A stretch of DNA of 64,000 bases from a bacterium D16-50 (GCA_003612485.1 RAZA01000009.1:62001-126000); one strand, 5' to 3'; positions 53,198 to 63,002 are shown, numbered from the stretch's first letter. Numbers and translations: made by a program. Notes: a model not told the origin generated them from the sequence alone.

Positions 53198-54862
53198 ATG
53201 AATGCGAGTATAATTTTGTCCATGGCGGGGGGCTTAGGGCTCTTTCTGTTCGGCATGCGCGTCATGAGTGATTCCATCGAGAAGGTGGCAGGCGCCAAGC
53301 TGCGCCGTATTCTGGAGATATTTACCACCAACCGTTTCACGGGCATGGTGGTAGGGGTGGTCTTTACCGCCATTATCCAGTCCTCCTCGGCCTGCACGGC
53401 CATGGTGGTCAGCTTTGTCAACGCGGGGCTGATGAATCTTTATCAGGCGGCGGGAGTCATATTCGGAGCAAATATCGGTACTACCGTCACATCGCAGCTT
53501 GTGTCCTTCAACTTGTCGGCTTACGCTCCCGTGATTCTGCTGGCGGGAGTGCTGGCGGTGATGTTTTGTAAGAATGAGAAGGTCAAGAAGCTTGCGGAGA
53601 TCGTCATCGGCTTCGGCGTGCTGTTCCTTGGACTGAGCACCATGTCCAGCTCCATGGCGGGCATGAGGGAGGTGCCGGAGATCGTGAACATGCTGGCCTC
53701 CCTGAAGAATCCCTTCATGGCAACTCTGGTGGGATTGCTTTTGACCACCGTCATCCAGAGCTCCTCGGTCACGGTGAGCATTGTGCTGCTGCTGGCCAAT
53801 CAGGATCTGCTGGAGCTGCCCATCTCGCTGTATATCATTCTGGGCTGCAACATCGGTGCCTGCACAACGGCCCTGCTGGCCTCCATGGCAGGCAAGAAGG
53901 ATGCCAAGAGGGCCGCGCTGATTCATTTCTGGTTCAACGTCATCGGCACGGCCCTGCTGTACATATTGTTGTTTGTGGCTCTGGAGCCTATTATGGAGAT
54001 GATCTGGGCCATATCCGGAGACAAGGGGCGCTTTGTGGCAAATGCCCATACCGCGATTAAGATCTTTCAGGTGATCGTGCTGTTCCCCTTCTCCAACTGG
54101 ATCGTGAAGCTGTCCTGCCTCTGTGTGCCGGGGGAGGACAGGAAGGTCAACTACAGGGAGAGCTATCAGCTTGAATACATAGGCGAGAAGGTGGTGTTTA
54201 ATCCGGCCACCGCCGTGGTGGGGGTGATCAAGGAGCTGGACCGTATGGCCTCTCTGGCCAGCGAGAACCTCAATAGGGCCATGAACGCTCTGATCACGCT
54301 GGACGAGGAGGACATTCAGGAGGTCTATGAGGTGGAGAAGAATATCAACTTCCTGAACCATGCCATCACGGACTATCTGGTGAAGATCAATCAGGCCACG
54401 TTGCCCATCGAGGATCTCAAGAGCATCGGCGCGCTGTTCCATGTGGTGAACGACATCGAGAGAATCGGAGACCATGCGGAGAATGTGGCGGACGCCGCCA
54501 GACAGCGGAAGGAGGCGGGCATTTCCATCAGCAAGGAGGCCCAGGGACAGCTGGGGGAAATGCTGGAGATGGTGAACAAGCTGATCCGGTATTCCGTGGA
54601 TATGTTCGTCAGAAGCGACGAGAGCCATATGCGGGAGGTAGTGGCTCTGGAGGACAAGGTGGACGCAAAAGAGAGGGAGATGCAGATGGCCCATGTGCAG
54701 CGTCTCACCAGAGGGGAGTGTACGCCGGAGGCAGGGATGATATTCTCCGATATAGCTTCGGGTCTGGAGAGGGTGGCGGATCATGCCACCAATATCGCCT
54801 TCGCCATAATCGCGGCGGAGAGAGAGGCAGAGGCGGCGGAGACGCAAAGAAGACAAGGATAA
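53198..54862 (+). CDS. Na/Pi cotransporter-family protein with PhoU-like domain
   Basis: A 554-residue protein. Two inverted repeats of the Na/Pi family carry the paired QSSSACTAMVVSFVNAG (about residues 62-78) and QSSSVTVSIVLLLANQ motifs. The C-terminal ~210 residues form PhoU-like helices (VNDIERIGDHAENVADAARQ, split). It probably imports phosphate with sodium. It follows ribF by 59 bases and may share the superoperon transcript. Confidence 0.9.
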   Translation: MNASIILSMAGGLGLFLFGMRVMSDSIEKVAGAKLRRILEIFTTNRFTGMVVGVVFTAIIQSSSACTAMVVSFVNAGLMNLYQAAGVIFGANIGTTVTSQLVSFNLSAYAPVILLAGVLAVMFCKNEKVKKLAEIVIGFGVLFLGLSTMSSSMAGMREVPEIVNMLASLKNPFMATLVGLLLTTVIQSSSVTVSIVLLLANQDLLELPISLYIILGCNIGACTTALLASMAGKKDAKRAALIHFWFNVIGTALLYILLFVALEPIMEMIWAISGDKGRFVANAHTAIKIFQVIVLFPFSNWIVKLSCLCVPGEDRKVNYRESYQLEYIGEKVVFNPATAVVGVIKELDRMASLASENLNRAMNALITLDEEDIQEVYEVEKNINFLNHAITDYLVKINQATLPIEDLKSIGALFHVVNDIERIGDHAENVADAARQRKEAGISISKEAQGQLGEMLEMVNKLIRYSVDMFVRSDESHMREVVALEDKVDAKEREMQMAHVQRLTRGECTPEAGMIFSDIASGLERVADHATNIAFAIIAAEREAEAAETQRRQG

Positions 54863-54892
54863 AACTTTATTTCATAAATTCACTCTCAGCTG

Positions 54893-54921
54893 TTGACAGC
54901 ATGGAGGGAAGCTTGTATAAT
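54893..54921 (+). promoter_or_regulatory. Consensus promoter for the NlpC/P60 gene
   Basis: TTGACA (54,893-54,898), 17 bases, TATAAT (54,916-54,921), both perfect. The gene starts 90 bases on. The promoter cuts it off from the upstream operon. Confidence 0.88.
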
Positions 54922-55010
54922 TCTTCATGGGATGTAACAAGTTTGTAACAATTCTGTCAATACTTATTAACAGGAACCGGATCGGTTCTCTTTTAAGGGA
55001 GTGGAAATAC

Positions 55011-56042
55011 ATGAGATATAAGAAGAGCGGGAAAATTGCGGTGCTGTCTGCAGGAATGGCCCTTTGCATGATGGGGACATCCATGCAGGCTTTTGCCTCC
55101 GAGAGCGTGCTGCCGGGGGCAGGCGTCACCTCTGTTCTGGAAGCCAGAATGACTACGGAAGAATATATTAAATATGCTCAGGAGGCTCAGGGAGCGGCCT
55201 GGGGATATACGAACATCGGCATCGCAAACGTGGAGAGCGGGAACCTGAATGTGAGAGAGGAACCGTCCACCACCGGGAAGCTGGTGGGAAAGATGCCCAA
55301 GGACTCTGCCTGCGAGGTGGTGGAGGAGGTGGACGGCTGGGCCCATATCGTGTCCGGTGAGGTGGAGGGCTATGTCAGTCTGGAGTTTCTGCTCACGGGC
55401 CCCGACGCGAAGCTGAAGGCCAACGATCTGGTGCGCACGGTGGCCGTTGCCAAGGTGGACGGGCTCAACGTCCGGGACGAGGCCAACACGGACAGCGCGG
55501 TGCTGACGCAGGTGCCCAACGGCGCAGAGCTTGAATGGCTGGAGACGCTGGAGGGCTGGGTCAAGGTTTCCATAGACGGTCAGGAGGCCTATGTGGCGGA
55601 GGAGTATGTGACCGTTGAGGAGAAGCTGGACACTGCCATTACCATGACCGAGCTTCTGTACGGCGTAGGAGTGTCCGACGTGCGGGTGGATCTGGTGGAG
55701 TATGCCAAGCAGTTCGTGGGAAATCCCTATGTGTGGGGCGGCACGAGTCTGACCAAGGGAGCGGACTGCTCCGGCTTCGTGCTGAGCGTGTACAAGAAAT
55801 TCGGGGTGAAGCTGCCCCATTATTCCGGGGCGCAGGCCAATTCCGGCACGAAGATTTCATCTTCGGATCTGCAGCCGGGGGATCTGGTGTTCTATGCCAA
55901 CAGCAGCGGAACCATCAATCATGTGGCCATATATATCGGGGGCGGGAGAGTGGTTCATGCCAGCAGCCCCACTCAGGGTATCCGGATCGACAAATACAAC
56001 TACCGGACTCCCTGCAAGTATGTCAAGATTCTGCAGGACTGA
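55011..56042 (+). CDS. Secreted NlpC/P60 endopeptidase with two SH3 domains
   Basis: A 343-residue protein. A signal peptide (about residues 1-27) ends in MQAFA-SE. Two bacterial SH3 domains follow: GNLNVREEPSTTGKLVGKMP, then GLNVRDEANTDSAVLTQVP. The C-terminal NlpC/P60 domain has catalytic Cys in GADCSGFVLSVYKKFG and His in HVAIYIGGGRVVHASSP. It should cleave stem-peptide bonds in peptidoglycan. The ATG follows AAGGGAG. Confidence 0.95.
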   Translation: MRYKKSGKIAVLSAGMALCMMGTSMQAFASESVLPGAGVTSVLEARMTTEEYIKYAQEAQGAAWGYTNIGIANVESGNLNVREEPSTTGKLVGKMPKDSACEVVEEVDGWAHIVSGEVEGYVSLEFLLTGPDAKLKANDLVRTVAVAKVDGLNVRDEANTDSAVLTQVPNGAELEWLETLEGWVKVSIDGQEAYVAEEYVTVEEKLDTAITMTELLYGVGVSDVRVDLVEYAKQFVGNPYVWGGTSLTKGADCSGFVLSVYKKFGVKLPHYSGAQANSGTKISSSDLQPGDLVFYANSSGTINHVAIYIGGGRVVHASSPTQGIRIDKYNYRTPCKYVKILQD

Positions 56043-56110
56043 GGTCTTTAGAGGCCTGAAACAGCTTGGAGGAACCACTTGCAAATGACTTAGGAGATTG
56101 AAAAAAGTTG

Positions 56111-56139
56111 TTTACATTTGGCGGGAAGTATGCTATCAT
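56111..56139 (+). promoter_or_regulatory. Promoter for rpsO-pnp
   Basis: TTTACA (56,111-56,116), 17 bases, TATCAT (56,134-56,139). rpsO starts 90 bases on, leaving room for an S15-binding leader. Confidence 0.75.
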
Positions 56140-56228
56140 AGTTTCGTCTTAGCCGATGCCCGGATCTGGGATGCTCCGACCCGGTCTGAGTGTCAGGCGG
56201 TTCAAAATCAATTAGGAGGAAAAAAGAA

Positions 56229-56495
56229 ATGATTTCAAAGGAAAAGAAGACTGCGATCATGAACGAGTACGCCAGAACTCCCGGCGATACCGGATCGCCC
56301 GAGGTTCAGGTAGCGGTGCTTACCGCAAGGATTCAGGAGCTGACAGAGCATTTGAAGGCGAACCCCAAGGATCATCATTCCCGCAGGGGTATGCTGAAGA
56401 TGGTAGGCGCAAGGCGCGGCCTGCTGGGCTATCTGAAGAAGAAGGACATCGAGAGATATCGTTCTCTGATCGAAAAGCTTGGATTAAGAAAATAA
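56229..56495 (+). CDS. rpsO: 30S ribosomal protein S15
   Basis: An 88-residue S15 with the typical [21 protein letters not shown] and [12 protein letters not shown] blocks. AGGAGGA precedes the ATG at 56,229. It is followed by a hairpin and then pnp, the usual bacterial order. Confidence 0.97.
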   Translation: MISKEKKTAIMNEYARTPGDTGSPEVQVAVLTARIQELTEHLKANPKDHHSRRGMLKMVGARRGLLGYLKKKDIERYRSLIEKLGLRK

Positions 56496-56511
56496 GGCAA
56501 AGTGTGGGCAG

Positions 56512-56550
56512 GGCAACCGAGTAATAGGCAGGTGGATTTACTTGGTTGCC
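56512..56550 (+). terminator. Hairpin between rpsO and pnp
   Basis: GGCAACCGAGTAA (56,512-56,524) pairs with TTACTTGGTTGCC (56,538-56,550), then TCTTT. The T-run is weak, so partial read-through into pnp is likely. In other bacteria a hairpin here is an RNase III site or attenuator. Confidence 0.75.
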
Positions 56551-56750
56551 TCTTTGCGGTCAGAATTCGATGCAGGCTGCGCCTTTGGCGCAGGGCACGG
56601 CGCTCATATGACAACACGGAACAGAAGAAAGTTCCGAGACCGCTGAAAAGGACGTGGAGCAGAGGGCTCATGTCTTTTTCAGTAGTTTCGGTGTCTTCTG
56701 TTCCTATGTTTATAAAACCAGCCGCAGGCAGCGGCGGAATGGAGGATTAT

Positions 56751-58841
56751 ATGTATCAGAGCTATGAGATGGAATTAGGCGGACGTACTTTGAAGGTGGA
56801 TATCAACCGTGTGGGCAAGCAGGCCAACGGATGCGCCTTCATGCATTATGGGGACACGGTGGTGCTCAGTACGGCCACAGCGTCGGACAAGCCCAGAGAG
56901 GGGATCGACTTCTTCCCTCTGAGCGTGGAGTTTGAAGAGAAGCTGTATGCGGTGGGCAAGATCCCCGGAGGCTTCAACAAGAGAGAGGGAAAGGCCAGCG
57001 AGAACGCCGTTCTGACCAGCCGCGTCATCGATAGGCCCATGAGGCCCCTTTTCCCCAAGGACTATCGCAATGATGTAACCCTGAACAATATGGTCATGAG
57101 CGTGGACCCTGCCTGCCGCCCTGAGCTGGTGGCAATGCTGGGAGCAGCCATCGCAACCAGTATTTCGGACATTCCCTTTGACGGTCCCTGCGCCATGACC
57201 CAGATGGGCATGATTGACGGAGAGTTTATCATCAATCCTTCTCAGGAGCAGTGGAAGAACGGCGATCTGAACCTCACCGTGGCCTCCACGAAAGAGAAGG
57301 TGATCATGATCGAGGCGGGGGCCAACGAGGTTCCCGAGGACAAGATGATCGAGGCCATCTATAAGGCCCATGAGGTGAACCAGACCATAATCGCCTTCAT
57401 CGACAAGATTGTTGCCGAGGTGGGCAAGCCCAAGCATGAATATACCAGCTGCGCCATCCCCGAGGAGATGTTCGAGGAGATCAAGAGGCTGGTTCCTCCC
57501 GAGGAGATGGAGGAGGCGGTGTTCACCGACGACAAGCAGACCAGAGAGCTCAATATCAAGAATGTCACCGCCAGACTGGAGGAGGCCTTTGCGGAGAAGG
57601 AGGAGTGGCTTGCCATCCTTGGGGAGGCGGTCTACCAGTATGAGAAAAAGACTGTGCGCAAGATGATTCTGAAGGATCACAAGCGCCCCGACGGCAGAGA
57701 GATCACCCAGATCCGTCCTCTGGCAGCGGAGGTGGATATCATACCCAGAGTCCATGGCTCCGCCATGTTCACCAGAGGCCAGACCCAGATCTGCAACGTC
57801 TGTACGCTGGCTCCGCTCTCCGAGCAGCAGAGGATCGACGGACTTGACGAAAATGAAGTAAGCAAGAGATATATGCATCACTATAATTTCCCTTCCTACT
57901 CTGTAGGCGAGACCAAGCCCTCCAGAGGACCCGGAAGGCGCGAGATCGGCCATGGAGCGTTGGCGGAGAGGGCTTTGATTCCCGTGCTTCCCAGCGAGGA
58001 GGAGTTCCCTTATGCCATCCGCAGCGTGTCCGAGACCTTTGAATCCAACGGCTCCACTTCCATGGCCTCCACCTGCGCCTCCTGCATGTCCTTGATGGCT
58101 GCGGGCGTGCCCATCAGGAAGATGGTGGCGGGTATCTCCTGCGGTCTGGTGACGGGGGACACCGATGATGATTTTGTACTGCTCACTGATATTCAGGGGC
58201 TGGAGGATTTTTTCGGAGATATGGACTTCAAGGTGACGGGAACCACGGAAGGAATCACCGCCATTCAGATGGACATCAAGATCCACGGCCTTACAAGGCC
58301 CATTGTGGAGGGCGCTATCGCAAGGTGCCGGGAGGCGAGACTCTTCATCATGGACAACTGCATGAAGCCTGCCATTTCCGCTCCCAGACCGGAGGTGGGC
58401 CCTTATGCGCCCAAGATCATCTCCATTCAGATCGATCCCGAAAAGATCGGAGATGTTGTGGGCCAGCGTGGCAAGACCATCAATGAGATCATTGCCCGCA
58501 CCGGCGTGAAGATCGATATCACCGATGACGGCAACGTATCCGTGTGCGGCACCGACAAGGCCATGATGGACAAGGCGGTGGACATGATCAAGATTATCGT
58601 CACCGACTTTGAGGAAGGCCAGATTTTCAAGGGCAAGGTGGTCAGCATCAAGGAGTTCGGCGCGTTTGTGGAGTTTGCTCCGGGCAAGGAGGGGATGGTA
58701 CACATCTCCAAGATCGCCAAGGAGAGAATCAACCGGGTGGAGGATGTGCTGACAATAGGCGACGTGGTTACTGTGGTCTGCCTTGGCAAGGACAGGATGG
58801 GCAGAATCAGCTTCTCCATGAAGGACGTGGCACAGAAATAG
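56751..58841 (+). CDS. pnp: Polyribonucleotide nucleotidyltransferase (PNPase)
   Basis: A 696-residue enzyme. Two RNase PH domains (about residues 10-220 and 310-540) flank the helical linker. KH (IGDVVGQRGKTINEIIARTG) and S1 (FKGKVVSIKEFGAFVEFAPG) domains close it. It degrades RNA from the 3' end with phosphate. The open frame runs further upstream, but the ATG at 56,751, five bases after GGAGGA, matches the family start. Confidence 0.97.
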   Translation: MYQSYEMELGGRTLKVDINRVGKQANGCAFMHYGDTVVLSTATASDKPREGIDFFPLSVEFEEKLYAVGKIPGGFNKREGKASENAVLTSRVIDRPMRPLFPKDYRNDVTLNNMVMSVDPACRPELVAMLGAAIATSISDIPFDGPCAMTQMGMIDGEFIINPSQEQWKNGDLNLTVASTKEKVIMIEAGANEVPEDKMIEAIYKAHEVNQTIIAFIDKIVAEVGKPKHEYTSCAIPEEMFEEIKRLVPPEEMEEAVFTDDKQTRELNIKNVTARLEEAFAEKEEWLAILGEAVYQYEKKTVRKMILKDHKRPDGREITQIRPLAAEVDIIPRVHGSAMFTRGQTQICNVCTLAPLSEQQRIDGLDENEVSKRYMHHYNFPSYSVGETKPSRGPGRREIGHGALAERALIPVLPSEEEFPYAIRSVSETFESNGSTSMASTCASCMSLMAAGVPIRKMVAGISCGLVTGDTDDDFVLLTDIQGLEDFFGDMDFKVTGTTEGITAIQMDIKIHGLTRPIVEGAIARCREARLFIMDNCMKPAISAPRPEVGPYAPKIISIQIDPEKIGDVVGQRGKTINEIIARTGVKIDITDDGNVSVCGTDKAMMDKAVDMIKIIVTDFEEGQIFKGKVVSIKEFGAFVEFAPGKEGMVHISKIAKERINRVEDVLTIGDVVTVVCLGKDRMGRISFSMKDVAQK

Positions 58842-58848
58842 AATTCGG

Positions 58849-58877
58849 AATCCCCTGACCGGCATCGGCAGGGGATT
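58849..58877 (+). terminator. Terminator after pnp
   Basis: AATCCCCTG (58,849-58,857) pairs with CAGGGGATT (58,869-58,877), then TGTC. Some inner CCGG pairing adds stability. Confidence 0.7.
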
Positions 58878-58904
58878 TGTCATTCAAAATTATAGGAGGT
58901 CATT

Positions 58905-60283
58905 ATGTTATCAAGAGAACTTATCAAGGAAGCGCTTCATAAGGCGCTTTCCACCGGCGCGGATTATGCCGAAATTTTTGCGGAGCATACACAGAGCAAA
59001 AACATCAGCAATATATCGGGAAAGACGGAAAAGATAGGCGATTCCGTGATTTCCGGGGTGGGCATCCGAATTTTCAAGGGAACCAGATGTGTTTCAGGCT
59101 CGGCATCCTCTTTGGCGAAGGAGGCGGTGCTGGGATGTGCGGCGAAGGTGGCGGACGCCCTATCCGGCGCTTGTGATACTTCGGATATCATTTTGCGGGA
59201 GAGGCTTTTCGGGGATATCCATCCTATTAAAATCGTACCTGCCAGCGTGGAAAATTCCTATAAGACAGATTTCCTGCGGGAGTTGTGTCTTGGCGCAAAG
59301 GGGTACAGCGACGAGATTTCTCAGGTCAGCGGCAGCTATGTGGAGGTTGACCATAAGATTCTGATAGCTACCAGCGAAGGACTGCTTGCTCAAGACAGGC
59401 AGATCCGCACCAGAGTGTCGGTTTCTTCCGTGGCCAGCAAGAACGGGGAGAACCAGACCGGCAGAGTCAGCCCCGGCGCAAGGAAGGGGCTGGAACTGTT
59501 TGAGCTTCTGGATCCTAAGACACTGGGGGAGAAGGCTTCCGCACAAGCAGTCACTATGCTGCATGCAGGCTATATCAAGGCGGGAACCATGCCGGTGGCC
59601 ATTGAGAACGGCTTCGGAGGGGTGATCTTCCATGAGGCCTGCGGGCATTCTCTGGAGGCGTCCTGCGTTGCGCTGGGACAGTCTCAGTTTGTAGGGAAGC
59701 TTGGGATGCAGATACAAATCCAAAGGTGACGGCCATAGACGACGGAACCATCCCCAACGGATGGGGCTCCGTCAATATAGACGACGAGGGTACGCCGGCC
59801 AGAAAGAATGTGCTGATTGAGAACGGGATCCTGAAATCCTATATGATAGACAAGCTCAACGGCCGCAGGATGGGCATGGCGTCCACGGGCAATTCAAGGC
59901 GGCAGAGCTACCAGTATGAGCCCACCTCCAGAATGACAAATACCTATATCGCTGCCGGGGAGGATAGGGACGAGGATATCATCGCGTCCATAGAAAACGG
60001 GCTTTATGCCAAGAGCATGGGCGGAGGCTCCGTGAACCCTGTTACGGGGCAGTTCAATTTTGCCGTAGATGAGGGATATGTGATCAGGAACGGTAAGATA
60101 TGCGAGCCTGTGCGGGGAGCCAGCCTGATCGGCAAAGGTTCGGATGTTCTTATGAACATTGATATGGTGGGAAGAAATGTGGATAGGGCTCAGGGCATGT
60201 GCGGCGCCTCTTCGGGAAGCATCCCCACGGATGTGGGACAGCCCTTGATTCGCGTGTCCTCCATTACCGTAGGGGGACGATAG
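58905..60283 (+). pseudogene. tldD: TldD-family metallopeptidase split by an apparent one-base deletion
   Basis: Two frames together give one TldD. Frame one (58,905-59,729) runs from MLSRELIKEALHKALSTG to the zinc motif HEACGHSLEASC and on to FVGKLG, then goes astray. The second frame picks up at DTNPKVTAIDDGTIPNGWGS and continues to the normal end LIRVSSITVGGR at 60,283. Adding one G to the GGG at 59,703-59,705 would restore a sequence of the expected spacing. The downstream GTG at 59,726 overlaps the TGA, so restart is formally possible, but the family is never split there. A sequencing error in the G-run is the main alternative. Confidence 0.85.
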
Positions 60284-60356
60284 GGCACATAACGTAGTGT
60301 ACGTGGGAAATCAAGGATGGGAATAGCCCGTAAAGGGCGGGCAGATAGGAGTGAAG

Positions 60357-61724
60357 ATGATATATCAGGAATTCAAGGAGACCGTGATCGGCATCGCACA
60401 GGAGATGGGGATTGCGGATTATGAGCTATATTACACCGAGGGCGACTCTGTATCCGTGGAGATCTATCAGGAGGAAGTAAAGGGCTATAGTGTAGAGGAT
60501 GATTTGGGTGTCTGTTTTCGCTGTGTGGTGGACGGCAAGGTCGGATATGCCTCCACGGAGAATCTGACGGAGGAGGAAGCCAGATCCTTGGTGGTTCGGG
60601 CGCTGGACAACGCAAAGTCCATTGAAAGCGAGGAGGAGGTCTTCCTTCATGAGAAGGGGGACACATATGCCGTATGCCCTCAGGATACCTCCGTCAGGCC
60701 TACGGGCGGAGAGCTGATCGAGGGGGCGCTGGCGCTGCAGAGGAAGATGTATCAGGCGGATCCCCGGGTGGCGGACGGCACTCAGGCAGTGATGCTCTAT
60801 GGCAGGCAGAAATATGCCCTATGCAATTCTAAGGGGCTGGATCTTGAGGATGTGATCTCTCTGGCCAGATGTTATGGCATGCCGCTGGTGTCAGAGGGCG
60901 GAGAGATGTATGACGGCTTTGAAAGCAAGAAAGGGCGTCTGCAGGATTTTGATCTGGATGCCATTGCAGAAAAGGCCGTGGAGCATGCGGTATCCGCCAT
61001 CGGCGCGGACAGCGTTCCCAGCGGTAAATATGATGTGGTGTTCTCCAACAAGACAATGGCTGCGCTGCTTCAGACCTATGCCTCGGTGTTTTCTGCAGAG
61101 CAGGCCCAGAAGGGCATGTCACTGCTTAAAGGCAAGGAGGGGGAGAGGATCGCAGCGCCCTTTATCACCATTGTGGATGATCCCAGATATGAGGAAAACT
61201 ATGTCATGAGGACTTTTGACGGGGAGGGTGTAGCTGCTTATGCAAAGAATGTAGTAGAAGACGGTGTACTTGTCACTTTGCTCCATAATCTGAAGACCGC
61301 CGCAAAGGCGGGGGTGAAATCCACGGGCAATGCCAGCAAGTCTTCCTATGATGCAGTTGTAGGGGTAAGCCCTTTTACTTTTTACATCAAAGCGGAAGGG
61401 GGCTCTGAGACGTTGGGAGCAGAGCGCCGGAAAGGGCTGGAGGATATGCTTGCTTCGGCGGGGGCGGGCTTGTATATCACGGAACTGATGGGGCTTCATG
61501 CGGGAGCGAACCCTATTACGGGAGACTTCTCCCTATCGGCTAAGGGCTTTATGATCTCGGAGGGCAGGAAGGGTGCTCCGGTGAAGAATTTTACCGTGTC
61601 AGGTAATTTCTTCACGGTGCTTCGTGAGATCGAAAAGGTCGGATCGGATCTGGAGTTCGGGAACGGCAGCTTCGGATCTCCCTCCGTGCTGGTGAGGGAC
61701 ATGTCTATAGGCGGAAAGGAGTAA
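60357..61724 (+). CDS. pmbA: TldE/PmbA-family protein
   Basis: A 455-residue TldE-type partner. DYELYYTEGDSVSVEIYQEEV marks the start, and TGNASKSSYDAVVGVSPF, then ELMGLHAGANPITGDFSLSA (about 380-400), are PmbA blocks. It lacks the HExxxH motif, as expected for the non-catalytic subunit. It should work with the preceding TldD, which appears broken. The ATG at 60,357 follows ATAGGAG. Confidence 0.93.
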   Translation: MIYQEFKETVIGIAQEMGIADYELYYTEGDSVSVEIYQEEVKGYSVEDDLGVCFRCVVDGKVGYASTENLTEEEARSLVVRALDNAKSIESEEEVFLHEKGDTYAVCPQDTSVRPTGGELIEGALALQRKMYQADPRVADGTQAVMLYGRQKYALCNSKGLDLEDVISLARCYGMPLVSEGGEMYDGFESKKGRLQDFDLDAIAEKAVEHAVSAIGADSVPSGKYDVVFSNKTMAALLQTYASVFSAEQAQKGMSLLKGKEGERIAAPFITIVDDPRYEENYVMRTFDGEGVAAYAKNVVEDGVLVTLLHNLKTAAKAGVKSTGNASKSSYDAVVGVSPFTFYIKAEGGSETLGAERRKGLEDMLASAGAGLYITELMGLHAGANPITGDFSLSAKGFMISEGRKGAPVKNFTVSGNFFTVLREIEKVGSDLEFGNGSFGSPSVLVRDMSIGGKE

Positions 61725-61735
61725 GGGGGCGGAAA

Positions 61736-62314
61736 ATGGATCAATTGATGGAATTGCTTAAGACACGCAGAACCTACCGCAGGTTCCGGCAGAGGGAAAT
61801 CCCGCAGGAGACTGTGGAGGAGATATTAGAGGCGGCCAGACTGGCTTCCAGCGCTGCAAATAGGCAGCCTTTGAGCTATATTGTGATCCGAGAGCCGGAA
61901 AAGACGGCTCAGGTATTTGGCTTTACCAGATGGGCGGGAGCGCTGCCTCCCGAACTGGGGCAGCCCAAGGAGGGCGAGAGGCCGGTTCTTTTTATCGCGG
62001 TGGTGGAGAATCTGGACATCAATAGGGACTGCGACACCGACGCAGGGCTGGCCATCGGCAATATGACGCTGGCCGCATGGAACCGGGGCGTGGGCAGCTG
62101 CATGATCGGGGCATGTGACAAGGCGGCCCTGTCGGAGCTGTTCGGGCTTGGGGAGAACCAGAAGCTGCACACGGTGGTGGCCTTCGGCTACCCGTCCCAT
62201 GAGAGCCATATCGTTGATATGGAGTCTCCGGAGGAATTCAAGTATTATCTTGACGAAAACAGGGACTATGTGGTGCCCAAAAGGAAGCTTTCGGACGTAG
62301 TGCGCTATTTATAA
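61736..62314 (+). CDS. Nitroreductase-family protein
   Basis: A 192-residue flavoprotein. LLKTRRTYRRFRQREIP and EAARLASSAANRQPLSYIVI are the N-terminal FMN-contacting blocks; VGSCMIGACDKAALSELFGL, split about residues 119-138, is the second. It should reduce nitro or quinone-like compounds with NAD(P)H. It follows tldE by 11 bases. A TetR gene is convergent. Confidence 0.9.
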   Translation: MDQLMELLKTRRTYRRFRQREIPQETVEEILEAARLASSAANRQPLSYIVIREPEKTAQVFGFTRWAGALPPELGQPKEGERPVLFIAVVENLDINRDCDTDAGLAIGNMTLAAWNRGVGSCMIGACDKAALSELFGLGENQKLHTVVAFGYPSHESHIVDMESPEEFKYYLDENRDYVVPKRKLSDVVRYL

Positions 62315-62335
62315 GGGACAGCCTGAAGGAGAAGG

Positions 62336-62869
62336 TCAAAGTCCCTGATTTTGGAACAGCAGTTTCATCTCTTCTGGGGATTCCTGCATACCTCTCTGAA
62401 ACCATACCTCTATCCAGCCATAGAGGCTATAGGCCACAAAGGCTTTGGCATAGGCCTCTGCTTTCGGCAGATCCGGCTTTAATTCAAAAGTGTCAAGGAT
62501 GACGTCTTTCAGCAGATAGATAAGATGCCGCTTGTTCAGAAGCGTGTAAAAGGCGCTGTGCTGCTCAAAATGCTCGAATATCATGCCGATGCCGGAACTG
62601 AGAGGGAGACTGTTGTCCTTTTCCCAGCCGCTTTTCCATTGGTGGAACAACTTGTTGATATGGGCTCTCAAGATATCTTCCTTGCTGTTGAAATTGCGGT
62701 AAAAGGAAGCGCGTCCAACGCCTGCGTTGTCGCACAATTCGCTGACGGAAATATCTTCGATTGCTTTTTCTTCCAGCAATGCCAAGAGGGATTTGGTTAT
62801 ATGCTCTATCACATACATGTTTCTTCCTTCATTGCTCATGGGGGATACAGTTTCTCGGCCTTGTCCCAT
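62336..62869 (-). CDS. TetR/AcrR-family regulator
   Basis: A 177-residue protein. The HTH is ISVSELCDNAGVGRASFYRNF (about residues 40-60). The C-terminal half (about 75-177) resembles the TetR_C_8-like ligand domain. AGGAGGCG precedes the ATG. A palindrome upstream of its promoter is a candidate operator. The target could be the nearby nitroreductase, but there is no direct sign. Confidence 0.88.
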   Translation of the reverse strand: MGQGRETVSPMSNEGRNMYVIEHITKSLLALLEEKAIEDISVSELCDNAGVGRASFYRNFNSKEDILRAHINKLFHQWKSGWEKDNSLPLSSGIGMIFEHFEQHSAFYTLLNKRHLIYLLKDVILDTFELKPDLPKAEAYAKAFVAYSLYGWIEVWFQRGMQESPEEMKLLFQNQGL

Positions 62870-62933
62870 TTTACGCCTCCTGATGATTTTGAATACTCAT
62901 ACAATTTATTGCTGATACAAATGTCTTGCCGAT

Positions 62934-62962
62934 ATCATAACATGGGCTGTCTCAAGAGTCAA
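62934..62962 (-). promoter_or_regulatory. Promoter for the TetR gene
   Basis: On the minus strand TTGACT (62,962-62,957), 17 bases, TATGAT (62,939-62,934). The spacer contains CATGGGC, one half of the palindrome found upstream. Confidence 0.75.
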
Positions 62963-62977
62963 GTATATGGTCTTGAT

Positions 62978-63002
62978 TTGGCCCATGTCCGGCATGGGCC
63001 AA
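62978..63002. promoter_or_regulatory. Perfect palindrome upstream of the TetR promoter
   Basis: TTGGCCCATG (62,978-62,987) and CATGGGCCAA (62,993-63,002) are exact inverted repeats around TCCGG. It lies 15 bases upstream of the -35 box, and a half-site recurs between -35 and -10. A dimeric regulator such as the TetR protein could bind. Confidence 0.75.

Noticed and set aside
53234..54856. A 540-codon minus-strand frame opposite the Na/Pi transporter
   Set aside because: Shadow frame rich in His and Gln with no start signal. The plus-strand gene has clear family motifs.
56502..56750. Upstream extension of pnp
   Set aside because: It runs through the rpsO-pnp hairpin and has no similarity to PNPase. 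The ATG at 56,751 has a ribosome site and the right N-terminus.
56775..58883. A 702-codon open frame on the minus strand opposite pnp
   Set aside because: It is the shadow of a GC-rich real gene. It has no ribosome site, low-complexity His/Leu-rich translation and no family motifs.
59726..60283. The second tldD frame as an independent GTG-started gene
   Set aside because: Its sequence is the C-terminal part of TldD, continuing exactly from the first frame. No known family consists of this piece alone.
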